Below are positions 15,580 to 23,606 of a stretch of 58,677 bases of DNA, piece after piece (the stretch's first letter is position 1; each line of letters starts with the position of its first letter). Below the pieces are notes generated by a model. The model did not search any database. It was not told where the DNA came from and worked only from the letters and a program-made list of their open reading frames with translations. The stretch is from Gammaproteobacteria bacterium (GTDB lineage Bacteria; Pseudomonadota; Gammaproteobacteria; Steroidobacterales; GCA-2729495). The stretch covers positions 1-58,677 of the forward strand of contig JAQWPD010000041.1 of assembly GCA_029245525.1 (NCBI GenBank), given 5' to 3'. A program made the translations under genes and the position numbers.

Positions 15580-16644
15580 ATGACCACTCAAACTCCCACA
15601 ATGGTTCGCGAAGACGGCACTTATCCCGTCAAAGAATTACGCCGCCCATTTACTATGGTAAGCGCGGTGCAAACCCGGGTGCAGGGTGTAGATGGGGCAA
15701 ACCCTGGCCCTGGCATACGCAAAAATCTGGACTACATGCTCGAATGCATAGACATTGCACAAAGCAATGGTCCGCCGAGTGATCTACTAGTCTTTCACGA
15801 GTTCCCGATCACCGGCTTCGGCACTCAATGGACCAAAGAGCAACACTACAATTTGGCGCTGGAAGTACCGGGCCCCGAAGTTATGGAAGTGGCGGCCAAA
15901 GCAAAACAATATGGCTGCTATATCGTGTTCGGGACCTATGCAAAAGACCCCGCCGATTGGCCAGGACATATTTTGCATCTAATGGTGATGGTTGGCCCCG
16001 AAGGCACCGTCGTTGCGAAGCACTGGAAACAACGCAACGTGCGTGGCATGTTCCCTGGCAGTGAGCAATACACCTCGGCCATATATGATGTCTACGATCG
16101 GTTTGTCGAGATGTATGGCATTGATGCGGTGGTTCCGGTGGTGGAAACCGATATAGGTAATATCGCAATGTCAGCTGTACAGTTTGAACCGGAACTGTTT
16201 CGTTGCTTTGCACTGAAAGGCGCAGAAATTATTTGTCGCGTGGCTACCGGCGGCTTTGAGTACGAGGATATGCGTCTCACCTCATACCACAACAGCCTGT
16301 ACACAATTATTGTGAATAACTCTGTCACAACTGGTGAGCGCAACCCAGGTTTCTTCGATGAGGAAGCCTACGGCGGCTCAGGACGCTCTGCTATCTTTGG
16401 CCCACGCGGGGTTGAAATTGCTACTGCCGGACCTTTTGAGTGCAAACAGTTCACAGTTATCCCAACTGCTCAGTTCAGAGCCAAACATCGCACGCCGGAT
16501 GTGCACATGACATTGTACGAACCAGTATTCAGCCAGTATCGCGAGCGCTATGATCACAGCCAATATCTTGATTATCAGCCTACAGACAAACGTGATGCTT
16601 TCAGGTTCTTTAAAGAGAACTCGCGCTGGACGCATAACTGGTAG
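15580..16644 (+). CDS. Nitrilase-fold protein, aliphatic-amidase-like, catalytic Cys replaced by Ser
   Basis: Carbon-nitrogen hydrolase superfamily protein of 354 residues. The Glu of the catalytic triad appears in VFHEFPITGFG and the Lys in VAKHWKQRNV. The nucleophile region, by comparison with AmiE (Cys-Asp-Asp ... Pro-Glu-Ile-Trp-Arg), reads SAVQFEPELFRCFALKGAE; Ser198 (TCA at 16171-16173) stands at the Cys position. The surrounding KGAEIICR segment confirms the alignment to aliphatic amidases/formamidases. Loss of the thiol normally abolishes amidase activity, so this may be a binding protein, a Ser-dependent hydrolase or an inactive paralogue. An AAAGGA ribosome site precedes the ATG, and a terminator closes the gene. 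It lies directly downstream of the Tat-UbiD gene. Confidence 0.87.
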   Translation: MTTQTPTMVREDGTYPVKELRRPFTMVSAVQTRVQGVDGANPGPGIRKNLDYMLECIDIAQSNGPPSDLLVFHEFPITGFGTQWTKEQHYNLALEVPGPEVMEVAAKAKQYGCYIVFGTYAKDPADWPGHILHLMVMVGPEGTVVAKHWKQRNVRGMFPGSEQYTSAIYDVYDRFVEMYGIDAVVPVVETDIGNIAMSAVQFEPELFRCFALKGAEIICRVATGGFEYEDMRLTSYHNSLYTIIVNNSVTTGERNPGFFDEEAYGGSGRSAIFGPRGVEIATAGPFECKQFTVIPTAQFRAKHRTPDVHMTLYEPVFSQYRERYDHSQYLDYQPTDKRDAFRFFKENSRWTHNW

Positions 16645-16661
16645 ACAGTGCATAGACCAAT

Positions 16662-16689
16662 AAAAAAGCCCGCTTATGCGGGCTTTTTT
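16662..16689. terminator. Strong intrinsic terminator, symmetric
   Basis: AAAAAAGCCCGC pairs with GCGGGCTTTTTT around TTAT. The symmetric A/T tails allow it to work in both directions, ending the nitrilase-fold gene and the convergent small gene at 16721. Confidence 0.92.
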
Positions 16690-16720
16690 ATGCTTTATTC
16701 CCGATACGACAGCAACAATG

Positions 16721-16951
16721 CTATTCCTTAAGCATTTCTTCGGGAAACTCTACTGTAATCATCTGTTCAAACTGCTCACGCAACTCAACATCTCCCATAC
16801 CAACCGACCGTGCCAATACCACCGCCGCAGCGAGGGATGCATATACTGCAATCTCCGGCTCAATTTCCTCTGTGTCCGCCTGATCCATAATGGCGTCACA
16901 GATTTCTTCAGACCATTCAATGGCAAAGTGGTTACTGGTTTTGTCGGTCAT
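16721..16951 (-). CDS. Small acidic protein of unknown function
   Basis: A 76-residue, strongly acidic, probably helical protein without Cys pairs or membrane segments (composition dominated by Glu, Ala and Ile/Leu; ends in FPEEMLKE). I do not recognise a family. It is isolated: the nitrilase-fold gene converges on it and shares the terminator, and the lipoprotein gene diverges from it across about 150 bp. A coding role is plausible because of a clean composition and its own terminator. Confidence 0.55.
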   Translation of the reverse strand: MTDKTSNHFAIEWSEEICDAIMDQADTEEIEPEIAVYASLAAAVVLARSVGMGDVELREQFEQMITVEFPEEMLKE

Positions 16952-17104
16952 AGTCGTATTCCGGCATATTGCAAATAAAAATTAATTGTATGTTAATGGG
17001 CTTAAAATTACCGCGTTATACGGATTCAGCGTACCTTTGCCAGCACGCATTGAAGCATTGAGCAGAACCGTGCCACAATCAGCGAAACCCTATGAGGCAA
17101 AACA

Positions 17105-17713
17105 ATGAACTCTTCAATACTTAGAATTAGCCTAACCTTACTTATTGTGATTGTCGCCGGGTGCGCGTCGCAACCCCAGTCGAGCATCGAAGTTACCCGG
17201 TTTCACTTGAATAAGGACATAGCTCCGCAGAACATCAATATTGAACCTGCCAAAGGGGTCGACGATTCAAGCCTCGAATACCAGAGCTACGCGACGGCTG
17301 TCGCTAACGAACTGGCTGAATTAGGATTTACCTCGGTCGACGGCAATGATGCGTCTCTATTTGCTGCCGTCAAAATTTCTCGGCAAGTTCAGCAGCAAGC
17401 GCCAAAACGGTCGCCATTTTCGATTGGTATTGGCGGCGGCTCTTTCGGCAGCAGCGGCGGCGTCAGTGGTGGTGTCAGCGTTCCACTAGGCGGCTCTTCA
17501 GGCGGAGAGGCATTGGTTAACACCTTGGATGTGCAACTGATTCGGCGAGCAGAAAATGCAGTAAGCTGGGAAGGTGAGGCCATCGCTTCAAATGATGGCG
17601 ACGCTGGCTTCGTATCTGTCCAGCAATTGGCCGCCGCATTGTTCAAGAACTTCCCCGGGGCATCGGGCAAAACCGTTAAGGTCATCCCCAGTCCAACTCA
17701 ATCACAAAACTAA
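17105..17713 (+). CDS. Outer-membrane lipoprotein, DUF4136-like
   Basis: A 202-residue lipoprotein with a short signal peptide and lipobox IVAGC (Cys20). The body resembles DUF4136-type proteins: alternating strands, a segment YATAVANELAELGFTSV, then a Gly/Ser-rich linker (GIGGGSFGSSGG and following) and a final helix QLAAALFKNFPG. Asp at position +2 is absent (Ala follows Cys), so sorting to the outer membrane is expected. Function is unknown. The gene stands alone between the small acidic gene and tRNA-Thr. Confidence 0.75.
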   Translation: MNSSILRISLTLLIVIVAGCASQPQSSIEVTRFHLNKDIAPQNINIEPAKGVDDSSLEYQSYATAVANELAELGFTSVDGNDASLFAAVKISRQVQQQAPKRSPFSIGIGGGSFGSSGGVSGGVSVPLGGSSGGEALVNTLDVQLIRRAENAVSWEGEAIASNDGDAGFVSVQQLAAALFKNFPGASGKTVKVIPSPTQSQN

Positions 17714-17828
17714 TAACAAACGCTTAAGGTTGAGAATAAACTCAGGGACCTATCCGCAGCACCTGTATCGGGTCATGCGCATTGGAACTGGCGCATAGCT
17801 CTGCACCAAATGAGCAAGCCAAGATGAA

Positions 17829-17904
17829 TGGTGCCGGAAAGAGGAGTCGAACCTCCGACCTACCGCTTACGAGGCGGTTGCTCTACCAACTGAGCTATTC
17901 CGGC
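17829..17904 (-). tRNA. tRNA-Thr (anticodon CGT)
   Basis: Minus-strand cloverleaf of 76 nt including encoded CCA. The acceptor is GCCGGAA/TTCCGGC with discriminator A; the D arm reads GCTCAGTTGGTAGAGC; the anticodon stem ACCGC/GCGGT encloses CTCGTAA, giving anticodon CGT (plus-strand 17869-17871) for ACG codons; the T arm is GGAGGTTCGACTCC. Confidence 0.96.
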
Positions 17905-18005
17905 ATAGGGTCTTAGCGCTTGATATCTGCGTACCTGCGGGCCAGCAAATCTGCAGAAGCAGAATTCTAGCTGATTGCATCAATGGAATAAAACCTGAAA
18001 ACAGC

Positions 18006-19373
18006 TTAACGCTCACTTGCCCGGCTGCCACCCTCGTAGACTCTCGCCCAGTTGTATATCGTGTCCATTGCCTCCGGGCCTAACAACTCTTCCGGACTAA
18101 CTTGCAAGTAGTCATCCGACTTGTACTGTTCGGGGTTAGCCATATCATCTTCAGAAACCCATCCTTTTTCCAGCAACCGGTCGAGCAGACTATGGGCGGT
18201 AACATAGTGCCCTAACGGGCTGAAATGACCATCACACATATAATAAAAGCCGGGTAGCAGAGGTTGGTTGATTTCCTGATAACGGTCAAAGTTGTCGTTC
18301 AGATCAAGAAATTCAATGCCCTGCGCCGCAGTAAACTGTCTCAAACGGTTTCGCGGATACATGAGATCAATATCGCTTGGCATTTCTTCACCTATCACAT
18401 CAGCGTAACGCTCTGGCAGCGATGCCGAATAGGAACTGCCAGTACTGGGCAACAACATAACCACAAACTTACTGCCATCCTTAGTGACCATCTGATTTAG
18501 GCGCTCAATGGCTAGCTCAGTATCATTCCAGGCTTGCTGCCAGACGGGGTCAGGCGGCGACTGATAAACACCCGCATGCATAAGAACATTATCCTTTGCC
18601 CACCAATAATCCTCATCGACACCCGCCTCCTGCGAGGGCGCACCGACTCCCCAAGTCCGATTAGCCACACGGCGCACACGCATAATCAACTTGTCAAGAA
18701 TGAAATAAATATACGAGTAGCGACGCAGCGAGTAGTGCAGATCGCCGCCACTGCTTCGATTCATGATAAGCGACCAGGCGTTCGGGTCGGGCGCGACAAG
18801 CTCACCTTCATTATCAAACATCGGTCGTAATGATCCCCAGCCTGCTGCAGCCGTTATTAAATCTGAGTTATCTTCGACATCGTTCACCTCTAAAAATGCA
18901 AGCACCACAATATCCGGTGAGTAATTTCGGGCTTTCAGTTCGTAGGTGTAAAGCTGCTGAATACTGCCATACCCCGGCACCCCGAAATTAAGGGCGTCAC
19001 CCTCAAGCAATTGCCGTGAGATTGCTGCGGCAGCTTCTTCACCGTCAGACACCTCACGCCCCATGATGAAACTGTCACCCAGCAACGCGATACGCGGCCC
19101 TTCTTTGATGGGTACAAGCGGGTATTCACGCGAAGAGCGCATACCTGCCTGATTAATTGCAATCGCTTTTATATTGAAGCAGGCATTGCTGTGACTCAAT
19201 GTTGCTAAATTAGGGTCCACTTCGGAACCAAGAACCGGATGAAAACGCAGATAAGTTATGCTTTGACCAAAGCCCATCTGGATGGGCAGAATCCTACCTG
19301 CCACCTCAAGTACACCTATAAGGAAAAGCACAACAAGTGCAAATACCGCAAAGCTTTTAGTTCTGTTGCGCAT
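18006..19373 (-). CDS. Membrane-anchored SGNH hydrolase-like protein
   Basis: A protein of about 455 residues with an N-terminal anchor helix (AVFALVVLFLIGVLEVAG) and a periplasmic SGNH/GDSL-type domain. The nucleophile block is ALLGDSFIMGREV and the C-terminal catalytic pair is in MCDGHFSPLGH (Asp and His); the Gly and Asn blocks appear as NFGVPGYGS and LEVNDVEDN. Such proteins often O-acetylate or de-acetylate cell-surface glycans (AlgX/AlgJ-like). I use the ATG at 19371-19373; in-frame GTG codons lie 12 and 36 nt upstream. The neighbouring sugar aminotransferase and glycosyltransferase support a polysaccharide role. Confidence 0.82.
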   Translation of the reverse strand: MRNRTKSFAVFALVVLFLIGVLEVAGRILPIQMGFGQSITYLRFHPVLGSEVDPNLATLSHSNACFNIKAIAINQAGMRSSREYPLVPIKEGPRIALLGDSFIMGREVSDGEEAAAAISRQLLEGDALNFGVPGYGSIQQLYTYELKARNYSPDIVVLAFLEVNDVEDNSDLITAAAGWGSLRPMFDNEGELVAPDPNAWSLIMNRSSGGDLHYSLRRYSYIYFILDKLIMRVRRVANRTWGVGAPSQEAGVDEDYWWAKDNVLMHAGVYQSPPDPVWQQAWNDTELAIERLNQMVTKDGSKFVVMLLPSTGSSYSASLPERYADVIGEEMPSDIDLMYPRNRLRQFTAAQGIEFLDLNDNFDRYQEINQPLLPGFYYMCDGHFSPLGHYVTAHSLLDRLLEKGWVSEDDMANPEQYKSDDYLQVSPEELLGPEAMDTIYNWARVYEGGSRASER

Positions 19374-19740
19374 GCCTTTACTCACCCGACCAGGACAGTC
19401 CGAAACCAAGATTAGCCTATTTCTCTATATAAGCCTGGCCAAATTGCAGTTCTAACCTGATGTCAATATCAGCCAAAATTCAGACGCCAGTCACTATGGC
19501 GTGCCTGCGTTCTTTTCCACTCCGCAATTCTGACCAATCAATAATGCCCATATGACCTCTGAAAAGTAACAATTGCTATGCTACCACGGCACTAAAATGG
19601 CATCATTAATCACCCTGTCACCATACGCAGTCCGCCACTAGGCTCCCGGGAAAGCACCGGACTACGACAGAGTTAACAGTATTCTGAGCTTCTACCATTA
19701 TAATATTGACCTAATTTACATATATAGAGATGACCAAATC
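19374..19740. promoter_or_regulatory. Divergent intergenic region with a consensus -10 before the DegT gene
   Basis: About 370 bp between the SGNH and aminotransferase genes. A perfect TATAAT lies at 19699-19704, giving a predicted start near 19711 and a 30-nt leader. The best upstream hexamer, TTAACA at 19673-19678, is 20 bp away, wider than the preferred 17. GAGATGA about 8 nt before the ATG may serve as ribosome site. Nothing else recognisable was found. Confidence 0.45.
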
Positions 19741-20895
19741 ATGAGCCGCGATCCAATACCACTGTTTAAAGTTTTCGTCAGCGATGATGTGCTCAAACCC
19801 GTCAACGAAGTGCTGATGTCCGGCTATATTGGTCAGGGCCCAAAGGTTAATGAGTTTGAAGGCCTGCTCAAGAAACATGTTGGCAACGACAATCTGGTAA
19901 CTGTTAACTCAGCCACTTCGGCACTGCATCTTGCGGCACATATGCTCAAGAAGCCTGACCCTGAAACCAATTGGCCCGGTCTCGAAGCTGGTGATGAAGT
20001 ACTCACCTCTGCTCTGACCTGCACCGCGACCAACTGGCCGATGCTTGCCAATAATTTGGATCTTAAGTGGGTGGACGTCGATACCGAAACCTGCAACATG
20101 TGCCTCGATGACCTCGAAGCCAAAATCACCGAAAACACCAAAGTTCTTCTGCTTATCCATTGGGGCGGTTATCCGCTGGATCTGGATCGGATTAGTGAGA
20201 TTTTGGATCGTGCAGAAAAACGCATCGGCTTCCGCCCGTTTGTTATTGAAGATTGTGCGCATGCCTATGGCAGCAGATACAAAGGCAAGTTGCTGGGCAA
20301 CCACAACAGCATGGCTTGCTTCAGCCTGCAGGCGATCAAACACTTTACCAGTGTTGATGGCGGCTTCATTACCATGCCCAACAAGACGCTCTATAAGCGT
20401 GCCAAATTGCTGCGCTGGTACGGTATCGATCGTGAATCACCTCGCGAAGAGTTTCGCTGTGAAGCAGATGTTGAGGAATGGGGTTTCAAATTCCACATGA
20501 ACGATGTCAATGCCACCATCGGTATGCACAACTACCCACATATAGACAGGCTGGTTCAGGCGTTCAAAGACAACTCTGCCTGGTATGACAAAGAACTGGA
20601 AGGCGTCGCGGGTGTTACGAACATGCGCCGCGATGACTGGGCCGATTCAGCCAGCTGGATTCACACCATTAAAGTCGAGCGGCGTGATGACTTCTCACGA
20701 CACATGGAAACCCTCGGCATCATGACCAGCCGGGTTCATGAACGAAACGACAAACACTCCTGTGTAAGCCAGTACAAAACAACATTACCTAAGCTCGATG
20801 AACTGGTTAATGAAATGGTTTGTATTCCAAATGGCTGGTGGCTGTCAGATGACGACCGACAGTACGTTCTGGATTGCATCAAGAAAGGCTGGTAA
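19741..20895 (+). CDS. DegT/DnrJ/EryC1-type PLP sugar aminotransferase
   Basis: PLP-dependent aminotransferase of 384 residues that typically transfers an amino group to a nucleotide-linked keto-sugar. It has the cofactor segment IEDCAHAYGSRYKGK, the Schiff-base lysine in CFSLQAIKHFTSVDGG, and the N-terminal substrate loop SGYIGQGPKVNEFE. An unusual feature is a ~15-residue insertion near PDPETNWPGLEAGDEVL that is absent from compact members. It stands alone on the plus strand with no other sugar-nucleotide genes in the window except the converging glycosyltransferase. Likely involved in lipopolysaccharide or capsule sugar synthesis; the exact sugar is unknown. Confidence 0.88.
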   Translation: MSRDPIPLFKVFVSDDVLKPVNEVLMSGYIGQGPKVNEFEGLLKKHVGNDNLVTVNSATSALHLAAHMLKKPDPETNWPGLEAGDEVLTSALTCTATNWPMLANNLDLKWVDVDTETCNMCLDDLEAKITENTKVLLLIHWGGYPLDLDRISEILDRAEKRIGFRPFVIEDCAHAYGSRYKGKLLGNHNSMACFSLQAIKHFTSVDGGFITMPNKTLYKRAKLLRWYGIDRESPREEFRCEADVEEWGFKFHMNDVNATIGMHNYPHIDRLVQAFKDNSAWYDKELEGVAGVTNMRRDDWADSASWIHTIKVERRDDFSRHMETLGIMTSRVHERNDKHSCVSQYKTTLPKLDELVNEMVCIPNGWWLSDDDRQYVLDCIKKGW

Positions 20896-20909
20896 CAGCT
20901 GCTCTTCTG

Positions 20910-22055
20910 CTACTGGTCCTGCCACGGACCCGGGCTAGTTCGCACACCCTTTACTAAATCTGCAATATCGTTGGTGACGATAGCGATGCGTTGCTCAGCA
21001 ATCGCGTCGCCCAATAGCGGTAGCGTTGGCAGTGGCTGGTCATCAACCAGCCCAATAATCAATAAGTAGAAATACCGCGCTGTTGTTGTACGGCGCCGGA
21101 TGCGGCTTGCCAAGTTGTAATCCTCTTCAATACTGTTTTGCGTCGGCCCTTTCTGCCACAGGTGTTTGCGCACATACCAGATATCAGCCAAGCCGATCAG
21201 CCACCGCGCTATGGGGCGAGGGAAACTGTTTGCCAGCTTGTCGAAACCACCCCGAGAGAACAACAACGCACCTTCTATGGCACCCACTTCAGTAAACCCG
21301 CCGATGTGCTTGAGGTTATCGCTTTGACGATAACGGACACGGGCACCGCGATCGGCCATCAGCATTGTCAGAGCCTTGCCACTGTCATAGTCGGCCTTCT
21401 TCAAGCCCATTTTTTCCAGAGCTTCCTGATGCTCTGCTTCCAGCTCATTCCACCCGATCACTTTAAGCCCTACACCAGTGGCTTCACGGGTCTTCATAAA
21501 TTCTCTGTTGTTATAAATAACAAAATAATCACAGGCAATAGTTGCACCATTTTCTGCGTAGGCATGAATACCATGCATGTGACGAAATGATGTTGGCAAC
21601 GTAATGTCGTCTTCGTTGTACCAAAGCGGCAAGCACGAAGAGAACACCTCGGCCTGCTGCAGATCCTCTTGGAAATCTTCAAGAAATGGACCGACAGCAA
21701 GAATGTCGGAATCCATAAAACAAAACCAATCGGAATCGGTCCGGGCATGCAAAAAGTCGAGTGTCTCGCCATGCGGTACCATACGTTTTTCCGGCATGAT
21801 CAATAATTCCAGACGATCATCTAATGCGGTAATTGCACGCAGCAAATCACACTCATCATCTGAGCAGCCATTGGCCACCATGCGATAACGACAATCAGAC
21901 CACCTCAGCAGCGTTGAAATAAAGGGCGTCAAATAACGCACCGTACCGGGTGTATAAATAACGTTAAACTGCAGCTCAGATGTATTCATTAAGTTTGGCA
22001 ACTGTTCGTCGCGGATAGGCAGTGGGTATAGACCTGAATATATAGCCAAAGCCAT
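20910..22055 (-). CDS. GT-A-like glycosyltransferase
   Basis: A protein of about 381 residues with an N-terminal nucleotide-sugar domain: VIYTPGTVRYLTPFISTLL, then a metal-binding DxD in WFCFMDSDILAVGPF (family 2-like). The C-terminal ~120 residues (QKGPTQNSIEEDYN onwards) match no family I know. Start is uncertain: ATG 22053-22055 is used, a TTG lies just before it, and an internal ATG at 21989 (MNTSELQFNVIYTPG) is closer to the domain edge. It converges with the aminotransferase gene with a 14-bp gap and no visible terminator. Probably acts in the cytoplasm on a surface glycan; acceptor unknown. Confidence 0.68.
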   Translation of the reverse strand: MALAIYSGLYPLPIRDEQLPNLMNTSELQFNVIYTPGTVRYLTPFISTLLRWSDCRYRMVANGCSDDECDLLRAITALDDRLELLIMPEKRMVPHGETLDFLHARTDSDWFCFMDSDILAVGPFLEDFQEDLQQAEVFSSCLPLWYNEDDITLPTSFRHMHGIHAYAENGATIACDYFVIYNNREFMKTREATGVGLKVIGWNELEAEHQEALEKMGLKKADYDSGKALTMLMADRGARVRYRQSDNLKHIGGFTEVGAIEGALLFSRGGFDKLANSFPRPIARWLIGLADIWYVRKHLWQKGPTQNSIEEDYNLASRIRRRTTTARYFYLLIIGLVDDQPLPTLPLLGDAIAEQRIAIVTNDIADLVKGVRTSPGPWQDQ

Positions 22056-22084
22056 CAATTACCAAGACCAAGGCTGCGGACAAC

Positions 22085-22107
22085 AAAAAGCCGGCGTCAA
22101 GCCGGCT
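22085..22107 (-). terminator. Intrinsic terminator for the Fur/Irr-like gene
   Basis: On the minus strand, AGCCGGC pairs with GCCGGCT (22101-22107 with 22089-22095) around a five-base loop and is followed by TTTTT. It ends the regulator gene at 22134 and insulates the glycosyltransferase gene. Confidence 0.85.
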
Positions 22108-22133
22108 CTTCAGTCACTTAGCACATTTGCTGA

Positions 22134-22547
22134 TTAGGCTGCCGCGGCGTTGCGCACCCGAATAATGATCTCAACATCGCTCTCCACTGTACCCTGAGGC
22201 AATTCAGGCAACCCGGTGATCCGCACGGTGGGGTCATCGATATCAGTCAACTCGCCGGTATCAACATTATAAAAATGATGATGCGGGTGTGCCGTCGAAT
22301 CGTAGAACATCCGTTCCGGATCAACAGCAATCTCGCGAACGATACCTTCCTTCGATAACAGGTTTAAGGTGTTATAGACGGTGGCTTTAGAAAGACGACT
22401 GCCCTTCTCTCTTAGTTCCCTGAGTATCTGTTCCGCCGACATATGGCGCGGTATGGCGAGCAATAATTCGCCAATCTCCAGACGCTGCCGCGTTGGACGA
22501 ACTCCCTTATCACGCAAACGCGCTTCTAATTCTTTTTGTAACCCCAA
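22134..22547 (-). CDS. Fur-family regulator, Irr-like
   Basis: Fur-superfamily DNA-binding protein of 137 residues. The winged-helix part is KGVRPTRQRLEIGELL ... SKATVYNTLNLLSKEG, followed by the metal-site segment AHPHHHFYNVDTGELTDID. The His-rich HHH and GELTDI wording resembles the heme/iron-responsive Irr branch. I prefer a TTG start at 22547 because GGGGGAG precedes it by 6 nt and it gives normal family length; in-frame ATGs farther upstream (22679) would add an unrelated N-terminus. It lacks the C-terminal CxxC zinc site of zinc- or peroxide-sensing members. It is transcribed divergently from the pilin genes. Confidence 0.85.
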   Translation of the reverse strand: MGLQKELEARLRDKGVRPTRQRLEIGELLLAIPRHMSAEQILRELREKGSRLSKATVYNTLNLLSKEGIVREIAVDPERMFYDSTAHPHHHFYNVDTGELTDIDDPTVRITGLPELPQGTVESDVEIIIRVRNAAAA

Positions 22548-22740
22548 TGCAGGCTCCCCCGAATGCTGCGATAAATAGATGCATTGCTGCCCCTTGCTGA
22601 CTGCTGATTCTAGCCCCCCCAGCACCAGCGCTGCAAAACTAATACGGTCAACTTGTTTCACCTTTGTCGTTAGTTTCATGAGCAAAGCGCGATAAATGAC
22701 TATCGCTACTGAAGATTGTTGGTAAGACAATAGCCTCTCA

Positions 22741-23268
22741 ATGAAGAAAATAATGCGACACTCAGCCATCTATCGGTCAACTATCTCCCCGCGGGTGCTT
22801 GGGCACTCCCTTCTCGAACTCGGCGCTGCCGTTGCCATTCTGGCAATACTCTCTGTGTCAGCACTCCCAGGATTAAGAAACCTTGCGGTAGAGGCGCAAC
22901 AACGGGCCCATGGGAATGCATTTATCGACGCCGTGAGGTTCGCAAGAGAAACCGCCGCCAGCACCGGCGAGCAGATAATTGTGTGCCCGCGCAAAGAGAA
23001 TATAACTTGCGGCGATAACTGGAACAGCGGCTGGGGAGTATTTCATCTCACCGCCGATAAAACCAAACCACTTCGCGAATATATTATTAACGGTTCTGCA
23101 ATTCGAGTTAATGCCAATAGGCAGAAATTTGTTTTTCAGCAGCATCTGCGTGCCACCAATGGCACCATCAAATTCTGCAGCGAGCGATTAACGAATTACC
23201 TGAATGTTATTGTGAGCTACACAGGAAAAACCACCCTCACTAAAACAGAGGCCGGCGGATGTTATTAG
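22741..23268 (+). CDS. fimT: Type IV minor pilin, FimT/GspH type
   Basis: Pseudopilin of 175 residues. The prepilin peptidase site is VLG|HSLLELGAAVAILAIL, with Gly at -1 and Glu at +5 of the mature protein; +1 is His instead of the usual Phe/Met. The leader is long (21 residues, basic). The GspH-like body contains Cys residues near 80-90 and the C-terminus, as in FimU/FimT. These proteins prime assembly and cap the type IV pilus fibre from the inner membrane. It overlaps pilV by 10 nt and starts a four-gene operon. Confidence 0.85.
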   Translation: MKKIMRHSAIYRSTISPRVLGHSLLELGAAVAILAILSVSALPGLRNLAVEAQQRAHGNAFIDAVRFARETAASTGEQIIVCPRKENITCGDNWNSGWGVFHLTADKTKPLREYIINGSAIRVNANRQKFVFQQHLRATNGTIKFCSERLTNYLNVIVSYTGKTTLTKTEAGGCY

Positions 23269-23606
23269 CGCAAGACGGCAGCGGTCTGCTTGACTGCTTA
23301 ATTGCGCTCACGATTATGTCGATTGGATCGCTAGGCGTGGCTGAAATGAGCATTCATCGACAACAGCTTCTGCGTACAGCAAACCAGCACGCGCTAACTC
23401 TCGAAGCCGCCTGGAATACCGCGGTGCTGCTGAGCAGCACCGGAGAATCAAGCGGCGATGCAATAACCCCAGCTGACGGCGGGTTCACTATCGCACGGCA
23501 CACGGATAATGGGCATAACAGCGTTCTCGTCCAAAGGGCGCTACAGAACAACCGCATCATTTCAGTATCAATGCCCGTGCATAGTTTGAACCCGCTCAGC
23601 CAATGA
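23259..23606 (+). CDS. pilV: Type IV minor pilin, PilV-like, with Asp at position +5
   Basis: Short pilin of 115 residues. The cleavage site is QDG|SGLLDCLIALTIMSIG; the residue at +5 is Asp rather than the almost invariant Glu that neutralises the N-terminal amine of the neighbouring pilin and promotes methylation. Position in the operon (after fimT, before pilW) identifies it as PilV. Its start overlaps fimT and its stop overlaps the pilW start, so translation is coupled. The globular part is small and holds no clear Cys pair. Confidence 0.8.
   Translation: MLLAQDGSGLLDCLIALTIMSIGSLGVAEMSIHRQQLLRTANQHALTLEAAWNTAVLLSSTGESSGDAITPADGGFTIARHTDNGHNSVLVQRALQNNRIISVSMPVHSLNPLSQ

Noticed and set aside
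19706-19726. TTGACC ... TATATA as a promoter before the DegT gene
   Set aside because: The spacing between hexamers is only 9 bp; the TATAAT at 19699 is a better -10.
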